In this document: in pieces, positions 34,380-44,480 of the stretch | Layout: each line of letters opens with the position of its first letter | Numbering within the stretch: position 1 is the stretch's first letter | Source of the DNA: CANHBY01 sp031374415 | GTDB taxonomy: Bacteria > Pseudomonadota > Gammaproteobacteria > Burkholderiales > Burkholderiaceae_C | Reading direction: 5' to 3' | DNA: 64,000 nucleotides | Assembly: GCA_031374415.1 (NCBI GenBank) | Contig: JANMGB010000277.1 | Location: 42,332-106,331 of the forward strand | The notes under the pieces: generated by a model | Told to the model about the DNA's origin: nothing | The model's input: the letters and a program-made list of their open reading frames with translations, nothing else | Databases searched by the model: none | Program-made: the position numbers and the translations under genes

Positions 34380-35258
34380 ATGGCAGCAGGCAAGGAAATT
34401 CGCGGCAAGATCAAAAGTGTCGAAAACACGAAAAAGATCACCAAAGCCATGGAAATGGTGGCCGCTTCAAAAATGCGCAAAGCGCAAGAGCGCATGCGCG
34501 CGGCGCGGCCCTACAGCGAGAAAGTTCGCAGTCTGGCTGCCAACCTCTCGAAAGCATCTCCGGAGTACAAACACCCCTTCATGGTGGCCAACGAGTCTGC
34601 CAAGACCGTGGGCTTCATCGTCGTCACGACCGACAAAGGCTTGTGCGGTGGCTTGAACACCAACGTGCTGCGCGCCGTGACGCAGAAGCTCAAAGAGGTC
34701 GAGGCCTCGGGGCAACGCAGCGAAACCGTGGCCATTGGCAACAAAGGCCTGGGCTTCTTGAACCGCGTAGGCGCCAAGGTGGTCTCGCATGTCACCCAAC
34801 TCGGAGACAAGCCCCACCTGGAAAAAATCATCGGCCCCATCAAGGTGCTGCTGGACGCCTACGCCCAGGGCAAACTCAGCGCGGTCTACCTCTGCTACAC
34901 CCGCTTCATCAACACCATGAAGCAAGAATCCATGGTGCAGCAACTCCTGCCCTTGTCGAGCGACTCGCTGCACGGCGGTGAGCAGCCGCAGGCCAAGCAC
35001 GGGTGGGACTACATCTACGAACCTGATGCCCAGTCCGTCATCGACGAGCTGCTGCTGCGCTACACCGAGGCCTTGGTATACCAAGCCGTGGCAGAAAACA
35101 TGGCCTCTGAGCAATCTGCTCGCATGGTCGCCATGAAATCCGCCACCGACAACGCCGGCAGCGTGATTGGCGAACTCAAGCTGGTCTACAACAAGACCCG
35201 CCAAGCCGCCATCACCAAAGAGCTGTCGGAAATTGTGGCCGGTGCCGCAGCCGTCTGA
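34380..35258 (+). CDS. atpG: ATP synthase F1 subunit gamma
   Basis: A 292-residue rotor subunit. The N-terminal helix AAGKEIRGKIKSVENTKKIT and the C-terminal helix SDNAG-type segment (KSATDNAGSVIGELKLVYNK) form the coiled coil that turns inside alpha3-beta3. GFIVVTTDKGLCGGLNTN is the conserved central motif. AGGAG precedes the start, 24 bp after atpA. Confidence 0.96.
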   Translation: MAAGKEIRGKIKSVENTKKITKAMEMVAASKMRKAQERMRAARPYSEKVRSLAANLSKASPEYKHPFMVANESAKTVGFIVVTTDKGLCGGLNTNVLRAVTQKLKEVEASGQRSETVAIGNKGLGFLNRVGAKVVSHVTQLGDKPHLEKIIGPIKVLLDAYAQGKLSAVYLCYTRFINTMKQESMVQQLLPLSSDSLHGGEQPQAKHGWDYIYEPDAQSVIDELLLRYTEALVYQAVAENMASEQSARMVAMKSATDNAGSVIGELKLVYNKTRQAAITKELSEIVAGAAAV

Positions 35259-35306
35259 CGCAACAAGACGCTCACAGAACTGAATCGAATTTCAAAGGAT
35301 ACAAAC

Positions 35307-36752
<1,446 letters not shown>

Positions 36753-36829
36753 GCGGCAGTCTCGTGCGTCATGAAGCAAATGATCCACGAGACCGCCACC
36801 GCATCTTCACTACCTGAAGGAAACACCAA

Positions 36830-37243
36830 ATGGCTTTGATTCACGTGGACGTCGTGTCCGCCGAAGAGTCGATCTTCTCCGGCGAGGCCAAGTTTGTGGC
36901 CCTGCCAGGCGAGGCAGGCGAGCTGGGCATCTACCCACGCCACACCCCCCTGATCACCCGCATCCGCCCCGGGGCGGTACGCATTCAGCGTGCCGATGGC
37001 GGCGAAGAGTTTGTATTCGTAGCGGGCGGCATTCTTGAAGTTCAGCCCGACACCGTGACGGTGTTGGCCGACACGGCCATCCGCGGCAAAGACCTCGACG
37101 AAGCCAAGGCCACGGACGCGAAGAAACTCGCCGAAGAAGCCATGAAAAACGCCAAAACCGACATCGACTTTGCGGCAGCGCAAGGCGAGTTTGCGGCCAT
37201 GGCAGCCCAGATCGCGGCACTGCGGCGCTTGCGCAAGAAGTAA
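36830..37243 (+). CDS. atpC: ATP synthase F1 subunit epsilon
   Basis: The 137-residue protein has an N-terminal beta barrel (VVSAEESIFSGEAKFVALPG, GELGIYPRHTPL) and a C-terminal helical hairpin rich in Ala and Lys, which can extend to inhibit hydrolysis. It is the last gene of the operon and is followed by a hairpin terminator. Confidence 0.95.
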   Translation: MALIHVDVVSAEESIFSGEAKFVALPGEAGELGIYPRHTPLITRIRPGAVRIQRADGGEEFVFVAGGILEVQPDTVTVLADTAIRGKDLDEAKATDAKKLAEEAMKNAKTDIDFAAAQGEFAAMAAQIAALRRLRKK

Positions 37244-37271
37244 AGCGCGTGTGGGGTACGGCGAGACAAAA

Positions 37272-37300
37272 CATAAGGCCCTTCGGGGCCTTATGCATTT
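37272..37300 (+). terminator. Terminator after the atp operon
   Basis: Perfect 10-bp stem CATAAGGCCC/GGGCCTTATG closed by a stable TTCG loop, 28 bp after the atpC stop. The T-tract is short (CATTT), so it may be only partly efficient or act in both directions. Confidence 0.75.
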
Positions 37301-37329
37301 GGGGCTTTGAGTCTGCGCACAGCAGGCCC

Positions 37330-37668
37330 TTGTACCCCGTCTCAGTGAATTTGAAAGGTTGGAAACGGTGTCTTAGGCCGGAGCAATCAATAGCTCCCCT
37401 CGCCCCTCGCGGGAGAGGGGCTGGGGGAGAGGGGCGACATCCACCGGTCAATAGATTTTCGGGCTGGAGATTTCCCCGCCAGCGCCGCAGGCCCTGTTGG
37501 AGGCCATTCGGCAAGCGTTGCAGCCCCCTCTCCCCAACCCCTCTCCCGCAAGGGGAGAGGGGCTTAAGCCAGGGAGATTGTCGGCCTTGACTCTTTGCGC
37601 GGCCCATGCCGATGTGCGCAGGCTGCGCGGCAAAATCAACCTTTCAAATTCACTGAGACGGGGTACTC
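37330..37668. repeat. Modular repeat, copy E (same ends, different core)
   Basis: The left end TTGTACCCCGTCTCAGTGAA then TTTGAAAGGTTG and the right end AATCAACCTTTCAAATTCAC then TGAGACGGGGTAC are near-perfect inverted repeats matching copies C and D. The interior is unrelated to the common core: it carries an inverted pair of GC-rich CCCCTCTCCC repeats (separate entry) and about 85 bp of unique sequence between them. It lies between convergent atpC and glcF. Confidence 0.9.
37392..37563. repeat. Inverted pair of CCCTCTCCC-type repeats inside copy E
   Basis: About 37392-37436 reads GCGGGAGAGGGGCTGGGGGA with flanks, and 37522-37563 reads the reverse complement (CCCCAACCCCTCTCCCGCAA with flanks). 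The two arms of about 40 bp could fold as a long stem. This CCCCTCTCCC family is widespread in proteobacteria and is distinct from the enclosing repeat ends. Confidence 0.75.
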
Positions 37669-37696
37669 GTGTCGCAGCGATACCCTTTGGCGAGCG

Positions 37697-37739
37697 CGAT
37701 TCAAAGTGATTGGTGCTTGCGAGGCATCACTTTGAATCG
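37697..37739. repeat. Perfect 14-bp inverted repeat downstream of glcF
   Basis: CGATTCAAAGTGAT and ATCACTTTGAATCG separated by 15 bp, about 28 bp beyond the glcF stop. No T-tract on either side, so it may be an attenuated terminator or an RNA-protecting stem. Confidence 0.6.
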
Positions 37740-37767
37740 AACCCCTTGCTGCCAGTGGGGGCTGCGT

Positions 37768-39006
37768 TCAGCCAGTCGTCAGCGCGTCATCCAGGACTTC
37801 AACCCAATGACGCACGGGGCGGGGAGTGCCGGATTGAAGGTGTTGAATGCAACCGATGTTGGCGGAGATGATGGTGTCGGGTGCCAGCGGCTCAAGGTGG
37901 CTGAGTTTGCGGTCGCGCAGCTGGGTGGCGAGCTCGGGTTGCAGGACGGAGTAGGTGCCTGCGGAGCCACAGCACAGGTGGCTTTCTTGGGTGGCGAGCT
38001 GAACCTCCCAGCCCAGTGCCGTGAGCCCGGCTTCGACGTCGCCTTGGCGCTGTTGACCGTGTTGTAGCGTGCAAGGGGGATGAAAGGCCAGGCGGCGTGA
38101 GGTGGGGCGTGTCACTTGGTCTTTGAGCAAGGGCACCAGACTGGGCAACAGTTCGCTGAGGTCGCGGGTGAGCTCGCTGATGCGCAGGGCTTTGGCCGCA
38201 TAGTCGGGGTCGTGGGCCAGGGCGTGGCCGTAGGACTTGACGGTGACGCCGCAGCCCGGGGCGTTCATGATGAGGGCCTCAACGCGGCCCTCAGCGACCC
38301 AGGGCCACCAGGCGTCGATGTTGCGCCGCATGTCGTGCAGGCCACCTTCGTGGTCGCTGAGGTGGCTGCGGATGGCGCCGCAGCACCGGGCCTCCGGGGC
38401 CACCAGGGTTTGGATGCCCGCCGCATCGAGCACGCGCGCGGTAGCGGTGTTGATGTTGGGCATCATGGCGGGCTGCACGCAGCCCGTGAGCATGAGCATT
38501 TTGCGCGGGTGTTCGCGTTGCGGCCAGGTGTGGGCACGGGCGCTGGACGGTGCAGGCACTTTGTTTTTGAGCGCGCCGGGCAGCAGGGGGCGCACCCATT
38601 GGCCCAGCTTCATGGCCGGGCCAAAGACGGGCGAGGTGAGGCCTTCTTTGAGCAGCCAGCGCAGGGCTTTTTCGGTTGGGGGGCGCTCGACCCGCGCATC
38701 CACGAGCTCACGACCAATGTCGACCAGCTGTCCATATTCCACGCCCGAGGGGCAGGTGGTTTCGCAGTTGCGGCAGGTGAGGCAGCGGTCGAGGTGTTGC
38801 TGCGTGAGGCGCGTGACGGGCTCGCCTTCAAGCACTTGCTTCATGAGGTAGATGCGGCCCCGGGGGCCGTCGAGCTCGTCGCCCAGCAATTGGTAGGTGG
38901 GGCAGGTCGCGGTGCAAAAACCGCAGTGCACGCACTTGCGCAGGATGGCTTCGGCGGCGTCGCCTTGGCGCGTGCCTTTGAACTCGGGGGCCAGTTTGGT
39001 TTGCAT
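37768..39006 (-). CDS. glcF: Glycolate oxidase iron-sulfur subunit
   Basis: A 412-residue protein with two ferredoxin-type 4Fe-4S motifs near the N-terminus (CVHCGFCTATCPTY and CLTCRNCETTCPSG). Two cysteine-rich CCG domains follow (ARCCGAIRSHLSDHEGG and LCCGSAGTYS). It passes electrons from the GlcD/GlcE flavoproteins to the quinone pool. It is third in the glcD-glcE-glcF order, 26 bp after glcE, and converges on the atp operon. Confidence 0.93.
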   Translation of the reverse strand: MQTKLAPEFKGTRQGDAAEAILRKCVHCGFCTATCPTYQLLGDELDGPRGRIYLMKQVLEGEPVTRLTQQHLDRCLTCRNCETTCPSGVEYGQLVDIGRELVDARVERPPTEKALRWLLKEGLTSPVFGPAMKLGQWVRPLLPGALKNKVPAPSSARAHTWPQREHPRKMLMLTGCVQPAMMPNINTATARVLDAAGIQTLVAPEARCCGAIRSHLSDHEGGLHDMRRNIDAWWPWVAEGRVEALIMNAPGCGVTVKSYGHALAHDPDYAAKALRISELTRDLSELLPSLVPLLKDQVTRPTSRRLAFHPPCTLQHGQQRQGDVEAGLTALGWEVQLATQESHLCCGSAGTYSVLQPELATQLRDRKLSHLEPLAPDTIISANIGCIQHLQSGTPRPVRHWVEVLDDALTTG

Positions 39007-39032
39007 GGGTCAGGCGCGCAGTGTGGAGGGGA

Positions 39033-40142
39033 TCACAGGCCAGGGTACATCCGTCCGGGGTTGAAGAGCCCGTTGGGGTCGAAGGATTTTTTGAGCGCGT
39101 GGTGGATCTGGGCCACGGGCGCCGCCAAAGGGGTGAAGATATCGACGCGTTGGGCTTCGTTGCTGCAGCGAAACAGGGTGGCGTGCCCGTTGGCTTGGGC
39201 CGCCAGCCCACGGATGCTGCTTGCCGGGGCGCTGCTGCGCCACCAGCGCTGCGCACCACCCCACTCAACCAACGTCGGCGTGGCGGTGCCTTGGGGGTTG
39301 GGCGGTGGGGTCAGGGGGGCAGTGGTGGCAGGCACGGCCAGGCGCCACAAGGGGCGCGGGTCGGTCGTGTCGAAGAAGGGGTCGTGTTGGTCGCGCAGGC
39401 CGCGCCAGTAGGCCTGCGCGGCATCGGCGTCGAGCAGGCTGCCACCGTGGGACGCGCACAGTTGGTTCACGGCAGATTGCACGGCAGCGCGCGCCCCAGC
39501 CAGGCGCAGGCTGAGCTGCCCTTGGTGCCAGGCGCTGGCGTTCAGGGGCAGCGGGCAGCCTGCCCAGGCGTTGACTTGTTGCACAGCCTGGGCTTCGGGC
39601 ATGTCAAAGCGCAGGGTGGCGCTGGCCAGGGGCAAAGGGAGGACTTTGAGCGAGACCTCCAGGATGACGCCCAGGGTGCCCAATGAGCCAGCAAGCATGC
39701 GCGAGATGTCGTAGCCGGCCACGTTTTTGATGACTTGGCCGCCAAAGCTGAGCACCTCGCCACGGCCGTTGAGTAGGGTGGCGCCGAGCACGTAGTCGCG
39801 CACGCTGCCCACGCTGGCCCGCCCGGGGCCTGACAGCCCGGCCGCGACCATGCCGCCCACTGTGCCGCCGGGGCTGAAGCGCGGCGGCTCGAAGGGCAGG
39901 TATTGGCCCTTGGCGGCAAGGGCGTCTTCCAGTTCAGCCAGGGGCGTGCCTGCGCGCACCGTGACCACCAATTCACTGGGCTCGTAGGCGCTGATGCCCA
40001 GCAGCGCGCGGGTGTCGAGCACGGTGCCCTCGCTGAGCTCGCCGTAGAAGTCTTTGGTGTTGCCGCCGCTGATGCGCATCGGGGCACCGCAGCCTTGGGC
40101 GCTTTGCACACAATTGATCAAGAGTTGGAGGGCGTGGCTCAT
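39033..40142 (-). CDS. glcE: Glycolate oxidase FAD-binding subunit
   Basis: This 369-residue FAD_binding_4 protein has the PP-loop segment FEPPRFSPGGTVGGMVAAGL and the YVLGATLLNGRGEVLSFGG strand, as in GlcE. It lacks the C-terminal cap domain of GlcD, as expected for this smaller subunit. It works with GlcD to oxidise glycolate to glyoxylate. Gap to glcD is 62 bp. Confidence 0.92.
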   Translation of the reverse strand: MSHALQLLINCVQSAQGCGAPMRISGGNTKDFYGELSEGTVLDTRALLGISAYEPSELVVTVRAGTPLAELEDALAAKGQYLPFEPPRFSPGGTVGGMVAAGLSGPGRASVGSVRDYVLGATLLNGRGEVLSFGGQVIKNVAGYDISRMLAGSLGTLGVILEVSLKVLPLPLASATLRFDMPEAQAVQQVNAWAGCPLPLNASAWHQGQLSLRLAGARAAVQSAVNQLCASHGGSLLDADAAQAYWRGLRDQHDPFFDTTDPRPLWRLAVPATTAPLTPPPNPQGTATPTLVEWGGAQRWWRSSAPASSIRGLAAQANGHATLFRCSNEAQRVDIFTPLAAPVAQIHHALKKSFDPNGLFNPGRMYPGL

Positions 40143-40204
40143 GCAGTCGAAGGCAGTCTGTGGAGGGCCCCCATCGGGGGCGGGCGGGGGCGCGGCGCGC
40201 AGGC

Positions 40205-41716
40205 TCAGAAACGAGGGAGATCGGGGAAGGGTAGCAAGCCCCGCTGCACGTGCATTTTCCCGTACTCGGCGCAGCGTGCGAGGGTGGGGATGACCTTGCC
40301 TGGGTTGAGCAGGCCGCTGGGGTCGAAGGCGGTCTTCAGGGCCATCATTTGGGTGCGCTCAGTGGCTGAAAACTGCACGCACATGGAGGAGAGTTTTTCA
40401 ACGCCCACGCCATGCTCGCCGGTCACCGTGCCGCCCATGGCAACGCTGGTCTCCAGGATGTCGGCCCCGAAGAGTTCGGCGCGGTGAAACTGATCGGGGT
40501 CGTTGGCATCGAACAGGATCAAGGGGTGCAGGTTGCCATCGCCGGCGTGAAAGACGTTGCAGCAGCGCAGCCCGTAGGTGATCTGCATTTTCCCGATGGC
40601 CAGCAGGATGTCGGCCAGCCGGCGGCGCGGGATGGTGCTGTCCATGCACAGGTAGTCGGGGCTGATGCGGCCGGAGGCAGGGAAGGCGTTTTTACGGCCA
40701 CTCCAGAACTTGAGGCGTTGCGCTTCGCTGTCGCTCACGCTGATGTCCGTGGCGCCTGCGCTGCGCAGCACGGCGCTCATGCGGTCGATCTCTTCGTTGA
40801 CCTCATCCAAGGTGCCGTCACTCTCGCACAGCAGGATGGCTTCGGCGCTCAGGTCGTAGCCTGCATGCACGAAGTCTTCGACCGCGGCGGTCATGGGCTT
40901 GTCCATCATCTCCAGGCCCGCAGGGATGATGCCGGCCGCAATCACTTGGGCCACCGCATCACCGGCCTTGCGCAGGTCATCGAAGCTGGCCATGATGCAG
41001 CGGGCGGTTTGGGGCTTGGGGATCAGTTTGACCGTGACTTCGGTGATCACGATGAGCATGCCCTCACTGCCCACCACCACGGTCAGCAGGTCCAGGCCGG
41101 GGGCGTCAAGGGCTTCGCTGCCCAAGGTGAGGGCCTCGCCGGACTGGGTGTAGCCGCGCACTTGCAACACGTTGTGCAGCGTCAGGCCGTATTTGAGGCA
41201 ATGCACGCCGCCAGAATTTTCAGCCACGTTACCGCCGATGGTGCAGGCGATCTGGCTGCTGGGGTCGGGGGCGTAGTACAGGCCATGTGGGGCTGCGGCT
41301 TCGCTGATGGCCAGGTTGCGCACGCCGCATTCCACCGTGGCGGTGCGGGCCGCGGGGTCGATCTGTTTGATGTGCTTGAATTTGGCCAAGCTCAGCGTCA
41401 CGCCCTCGGTGTGCGGCATGGCCCCGCCACTGAGACCGGTGCCGGCGCCACGGGCCACCACGGGCACATTCAACTGGTGGCAGCAGCGCAAGACGGCGGA
41501 CACTTGCGCGTCGGTTTCCGGCAGCACGACCACCAACGGCCGTGCGCGGTAGGCCGTCAGGCCATCACATTCGTAGGGGGTCGTGTCCTCAGACTGCCAC
41601 AACAGGGCATGGGGCGGCACGACAGCTGACAGGGCCCTCACGACCTCGCTTTGCCGCAGGGCGCGTTGGGTCGTGCCCTGGGCCGGGGAGATGGACATTG
41701 CAGGCACAGCAGACAT
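40205..41716 (-). CDS. glcD: Glycolate oxidase subunit GlcD (FAD-linked)
   Basis: The start chosen at MSAVPAMSISPAQG has GGAG at a six-base spacing and gives 503 residues. FAD-binding features include VPVVARGAGTGLSGGAMP, CTIGGNVAENSGGVHCLKYG, and VVGSEGMLIVITEVTVKL. The C-terminal FAD-oxidase_C part includes NVFHAGDGNLHPLILFD and TGEHGVGVEKL. It is the catalytic subunit for glycolate (or D-lactate) oxidation. It is the first gene of glcDEF. No glcC regulator is in the window. Substrate is inferred from the operon. Confidence 0.93.
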   Translation of the reverse strand: MSAVPAMSISPAQGTTQRALRQSEVVRALSAVVPPHALLWQSEDTTPYECDGLTAYRARPLVVVLPETDAQVSAVLRCCHQLNVPVVARGAGTGLSGGAMPHTEGVTLSLAKFKHIKQIDPAARTATVECGVRNLAISEAAAPHGLYYAPDPSSQIACTIGGNVAENSGGVHCLKYGLTLHNVLQVRGYTQSGEALTLGSEALDAPGLDLLTVVVGSEGMLIVITEVTVKLIPKPQTARCIMASFDDLRKAGDAVAQVIAAGIIPAGLEMMDKPMTAAVEDFVHAGYDLSAEAILLCESDGTLDEVNEEIDRMSAVLRSAGATDISVSDSEAQRLKFWSGRKNAFPASGRISPDYLCMDSTIPRRRLADILLAIGKMQITYGLRCCNVFHAGDGNLHPLILFDANDPDQFHRAELFGADILETSVAMGGTVTGEHGVGVEKLSSMCVQFSATERTQMMALKTAFDPSGLLNPGKVIPTLARCAEYGKMHVQRGLLPFPDLPRF

Positions 41717-41857
41717 GGGTGCTCCAGGGTATGAGCATCCATTGTGATGCGCTTGCTGCAAGAGTGCGAATTGGCCGTGGCGGCGGTGGGTATTTGCACA
41801 CGGTTGGGGGCCGGTCGGGTGGGCCGACAGCTACACCGATGCAATTCGGGATGCGTG

Positions 41858-43429
41858 CTATGCGCTAGGGTGAGGCCAAGCGAGGGGCACGGCCTTGAGC
41901 GCACGGCCGGCTTGCAGGGCTTGTTGAAACTGAGGTGCGGTCTGTCGCGGCTCAACGCCCCAACCACGCACCACGGCCACCCCATCTGCCCCCGCCTGTG
42001 CCGCTTGCTGCACCTGCTCCGCATCCAGGATGCCGCCGATGGCGACCACGGGGCACGGGGCCATGGCGCACCACCACGCGAGGTTGTCCAGCCCTTGGGG
42101 GAGCCAGGGCATGTCTTTGGTGGTGGTGGGCCACACGGGGCCGCAGGCGATGTAGCGCGGGTTCAGGGTGGCGGCACGGCACAGCTCCCACAGGCTGTGG
42201 GAGCTGATGCCTAAATCCACGGCTTGAGCCCACGCCAAGCGCTGCGCCTCGGTGAGTGCGAGCAGGTCATCTTGGCCCAGGTGAATGCCCTGCGCCCCGA
42301 CTTCCAGGGCCAGCGCAGCATGGTCGTTGATGAACAACGTGGCCCCGGCCGCGCGTGCCGCTTGCACGCCCGCGGCGATGGTTTGACGCAAGTGAGCAGA
42401 CCACTTTGCATCGGCCTGCGCCGGGGTCTTGATGCGCAACTGCACGGTGCGCACGCCGGCCTCCAACACCTGCTGCAGCCGCTCCAGGCTATCGACCACT
42501 GCATAGAGATCGAGTCGACTGGCGGAGGGCACCGAGGCCGCGTCAGAGAAGTGCGCAACCTCCCCCCATGACAAGCGGGGCAAGAGGCTGGGGTCGGTGA
42601 TGAAGTCAGCTTGCGCCCTCACCGGCCCGGCACCTTGGCCTGCCGCCTGCCCCTGGCGCAGGGCGTGCAAGGTGGTCATTTTGGCCAGCACCAGGGCATC
42701 GGCCGTGACAAAGCCACGCGCCAACGCGGCCGCGGCCGAGGTCGCGAAGGTGCAGCCGGTGCCATGGGTGTGCGGGGTGGCCCAACGGGGCGCCGCCAGC
42801 CAGCCTTGGGCCTGGGGGGTGTGCAGCCAGTCCAGGGCCCAGGTGGGGTTGGCGTCAGTGGCCGGTGAGGCATCGCCCCCCGTGATGCACACGGCATCGC
42901 AACCCGTGGCCAGCAACCCGCGGGCCTGGGTGGGGATGTCGGCCAGGCTGGGGTGGGCATCTTGCGGGTCGCGTTGCAGCAGCCGCAGGGCCTCGTCCTG
43001 GTTGGGGGTGATGAGGGTGGCGCGCGGCAGCAGCAGGCTGCGGTAGGCGCGCACGGTGTCATCATTGGCAAAGGCCGCGCCGGTGCTGGCACCTAATACG
43101 GGGTCGACCACCAACGCGACGGGGCCCTGCTCACGCAGGCGGTCGACCCACTGGGCCACACAAGCGATCTGTGCCGCATTGCCCAGCAGGCCGGTTTTGA
43201 TGGCGCGCGGCGGCATGTCCTGGGCCAGGGCGCGCAGTTGGTGCTCAAGAGCCTCTAGGCCGACCGGGTGCACGTGGGTCACGGCCTGCGAGTTTTGGGC
43301 GGTCACCGCGGCAACCACGGGACACAAGTGCACCTGCAGCGCATCGGCCGCACGCTGGTCTGCACTGAGGCCCGCGCCGCCACCGCTGTCGGTGCCCGCG
43401 ATGCTCCACACAATGGGCGGCGCGGTCAT
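41858..43429 (-). CDS. thiDE: Fused HMP(-P) kinase / thiamin-phosphate synthase (ThiD-ThiE)
   Basis: A 523-residue fusion. Residues ~1-270 are ThiD (SIAGTDSGGGAGLSADQRA, then VVDPVLGASTGAAF and THGTGCTFATSAAAALARG). Residues ~315-510 are ThiE (LYAVVDSLERLQQVLEAGV, LFINDHAALALEVGAQGIHLGQDD in part, and VVAIGGILDAEQV). The first phosphorylates HMP twice and the second joins HMP-PP to thiazole phosphate. The start overlaps the thiG stop by four bases (ATGA). Last gene of the thiamin operon. Confidence 0.93.
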   Translation of the reverse strand: MTAPPIVWSIAGTDSGGGAGLSADQRAADALQVHLCPVVAAVTAQNSQAVTHVHPVGLEALEHQLRALAQDMPPRAIKTGLLGNAAQIACVAQWVDRLREQGPVALVVDPVLGASTGAAFANDDTVRAYRSLLLPRATLITPNQDEALRLLQRDPQDAHPSLADIPTQARGLLATGCDAVCITGGDASPATDANPTWALDWLHTPQAQGWLAAPRWATPHTHGTGCTFATSAAAALARGFVTADALVLAKMTTLHALRQGQAAGQGAGPVRAQADFITDPSLLPRLSWGEVAHFSDAASVPSASRLDLYAVVDSLERLQQVLEAGVRTVQLRIKTPAQADAKWSAHLRQTIAAGVQAARAAGATLFINDHAALALEVGAQGIHLGQDDLLALTEAQRLAWAQAVDLGISSHSLWELCRAATLNPRYIACGPVWPTTTKDMPWLPQGLDNLAWWCAMAPCPVVAIGGILDAEQVQQAAQAGADGVAVVRGWGVEPRQTAPQFQQALQAGRALKAVPLAWPHPSA

Positions 43430-44238
43430 GACAACAAAAAGGGCTGCCCACCCACGGGCGTGCTGGCCACGGCAAAGTCTTGCTGCGCCATCACGCCGGC
43501 CAAGCGCGCCGAGCGACCGGCCTCGATGGCGGCGCGAAAAGCGCCGGCCATGCGCACAGGGTCTTGCGCCTGAGCCACGGCCGAGTTGAGCAATACCGCA
43601 TCAAAGCCCATCTCCAAGGCCTGGGCCGCGTGCGAGGGCGCCCCAATGCCAGCATCGATGATGAGCACGGTGTCAGGCAAGCGCTCGCGCAGGGTGCGCA
43701 AAGCATAGGGATTGAGCAGACCTTGACCCGAGCCAATCGGCGCCCCCCAGGGCATGAGCAGCGGGCAGCCCACGTCGAGCAGGCGACGGCAGGTGACGAG
43801 GTCTTCGGTGCAGTAGGGAAAGACGGTAAAGCCGTCACGCACGAGTTGCTCGGCCGCCGTGACCAGCTCGAAAGGGTCAGGCTGCAAGGTGTGCTCGTCA
43901 CCGATCACTTCAAGCTTGACCCAGTCGGTGTTGTAGAGCTCGCGCGCCATGTGGGCCAGCTGAATGGCGTCGCGCGCGCTGCGACACCCGGCCGTGTTGG
44001 GCAGCAGCCTGGCACCGCACTCACGCAAGGTCTGGCTGAGTTGGGTCATGAAGCCGTTGTCACCCGCCGCCGCCAAGGTGCGCTTGAGGCCCACGGTGAC
44101 GATCTGTGTGCCCGCCGCGTGGATGGCCTGGCTCAAATGGTGGGGCGAGGGGTAGCCTGCTGTGCCCAGCAAAAATCGGCTGCGCAAGCCTACGGGGCCC
44201 ACATGCCAGAGGTCTTCCGCGGTGGAGGGCATGCTCAT
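43426..44238 (-). CDS. thiG: Thiazole synthase ThiG
   Basis: This 270-residue TIM barrel has the Schiff-base lysine region NTDWVKLEVIGDEHTLQPDP and the phosphate-binding end IDAGIGAPSHAAQALEMGFD. It assembles the thiazole ring from deoxyxylulose phosphate, dehydroglycine and the ThiS thiocarboxylate. It starts two bases after the thiS stop and overlaps thiDE. Confidence 0.95.
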   Translation of the reverse strand: MSMPSTAEDLWHVGPVGLRSRFLLGTAGYPSPHHLSQAIHAAGTQIVTVGLKRTLAAAGDNGFMTQLSQTLRECGARLLPNTAGCRSARDAIQLAHMARELYNTDWVKLEVIGDEHTLQPDPFELVTAAEQLVRDGFTVFPYCTEDLVTCRRLLDVGCPLLMPWGAPIGSGQGLLNPYALRTLRERLPDTVLIIDAGIGAPSHAAQALEMGFDAVLLNSAVAQAQDPVRMAGAFRAAIEAGRSARLAGVMAQQDFAVASTPVGGQPFLLS

Positions 44239-44240
44239 GC

Positions 44241-44480
44241 TCAGCCTCCCACGATGGGTTGAAACAGCATCACCTGATCCCCAGCTTGCAGCACGGCCTG
44301 GGCCCGCTGGCCGCGGGCCACAAAGCTGTGGTTGACGGCCGTGGCGATGGCCTGCTCGGCGTAACCCAGGGCCGCCACCAGATCGGCCAGTGAGCTGCCT
44401 TGAGGGACAGCGTGCGCTTGACCATCCAGTTGGATGTGGAGGGTGGAGGGGGATGCGGTGTCGTTGTAAACAGCGTTCAT
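44241..44480 (-). CDS. thiS: Sulfur carrier ThiS
   Basis: From MNAVYND the protein has 79 residues with a beta-grasp fold and the obligatory C-terminal Gly-Gly (MLFQPIVGG), which is adenylated and thiocarboxylated. An N-terminal extension of about ten residues compared with the E. coli protein is present. The ATG overlaps the thiO stop (ATGA). Confidence 0.92.
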   Translation of the reverse strand: MNAVYNDTASPSTLHIQLDGQAHAVPQGSSLADLVAALGYAEQAIATAVNHSFVARGQRAQAVLQAGDQVMLFQPIVGG

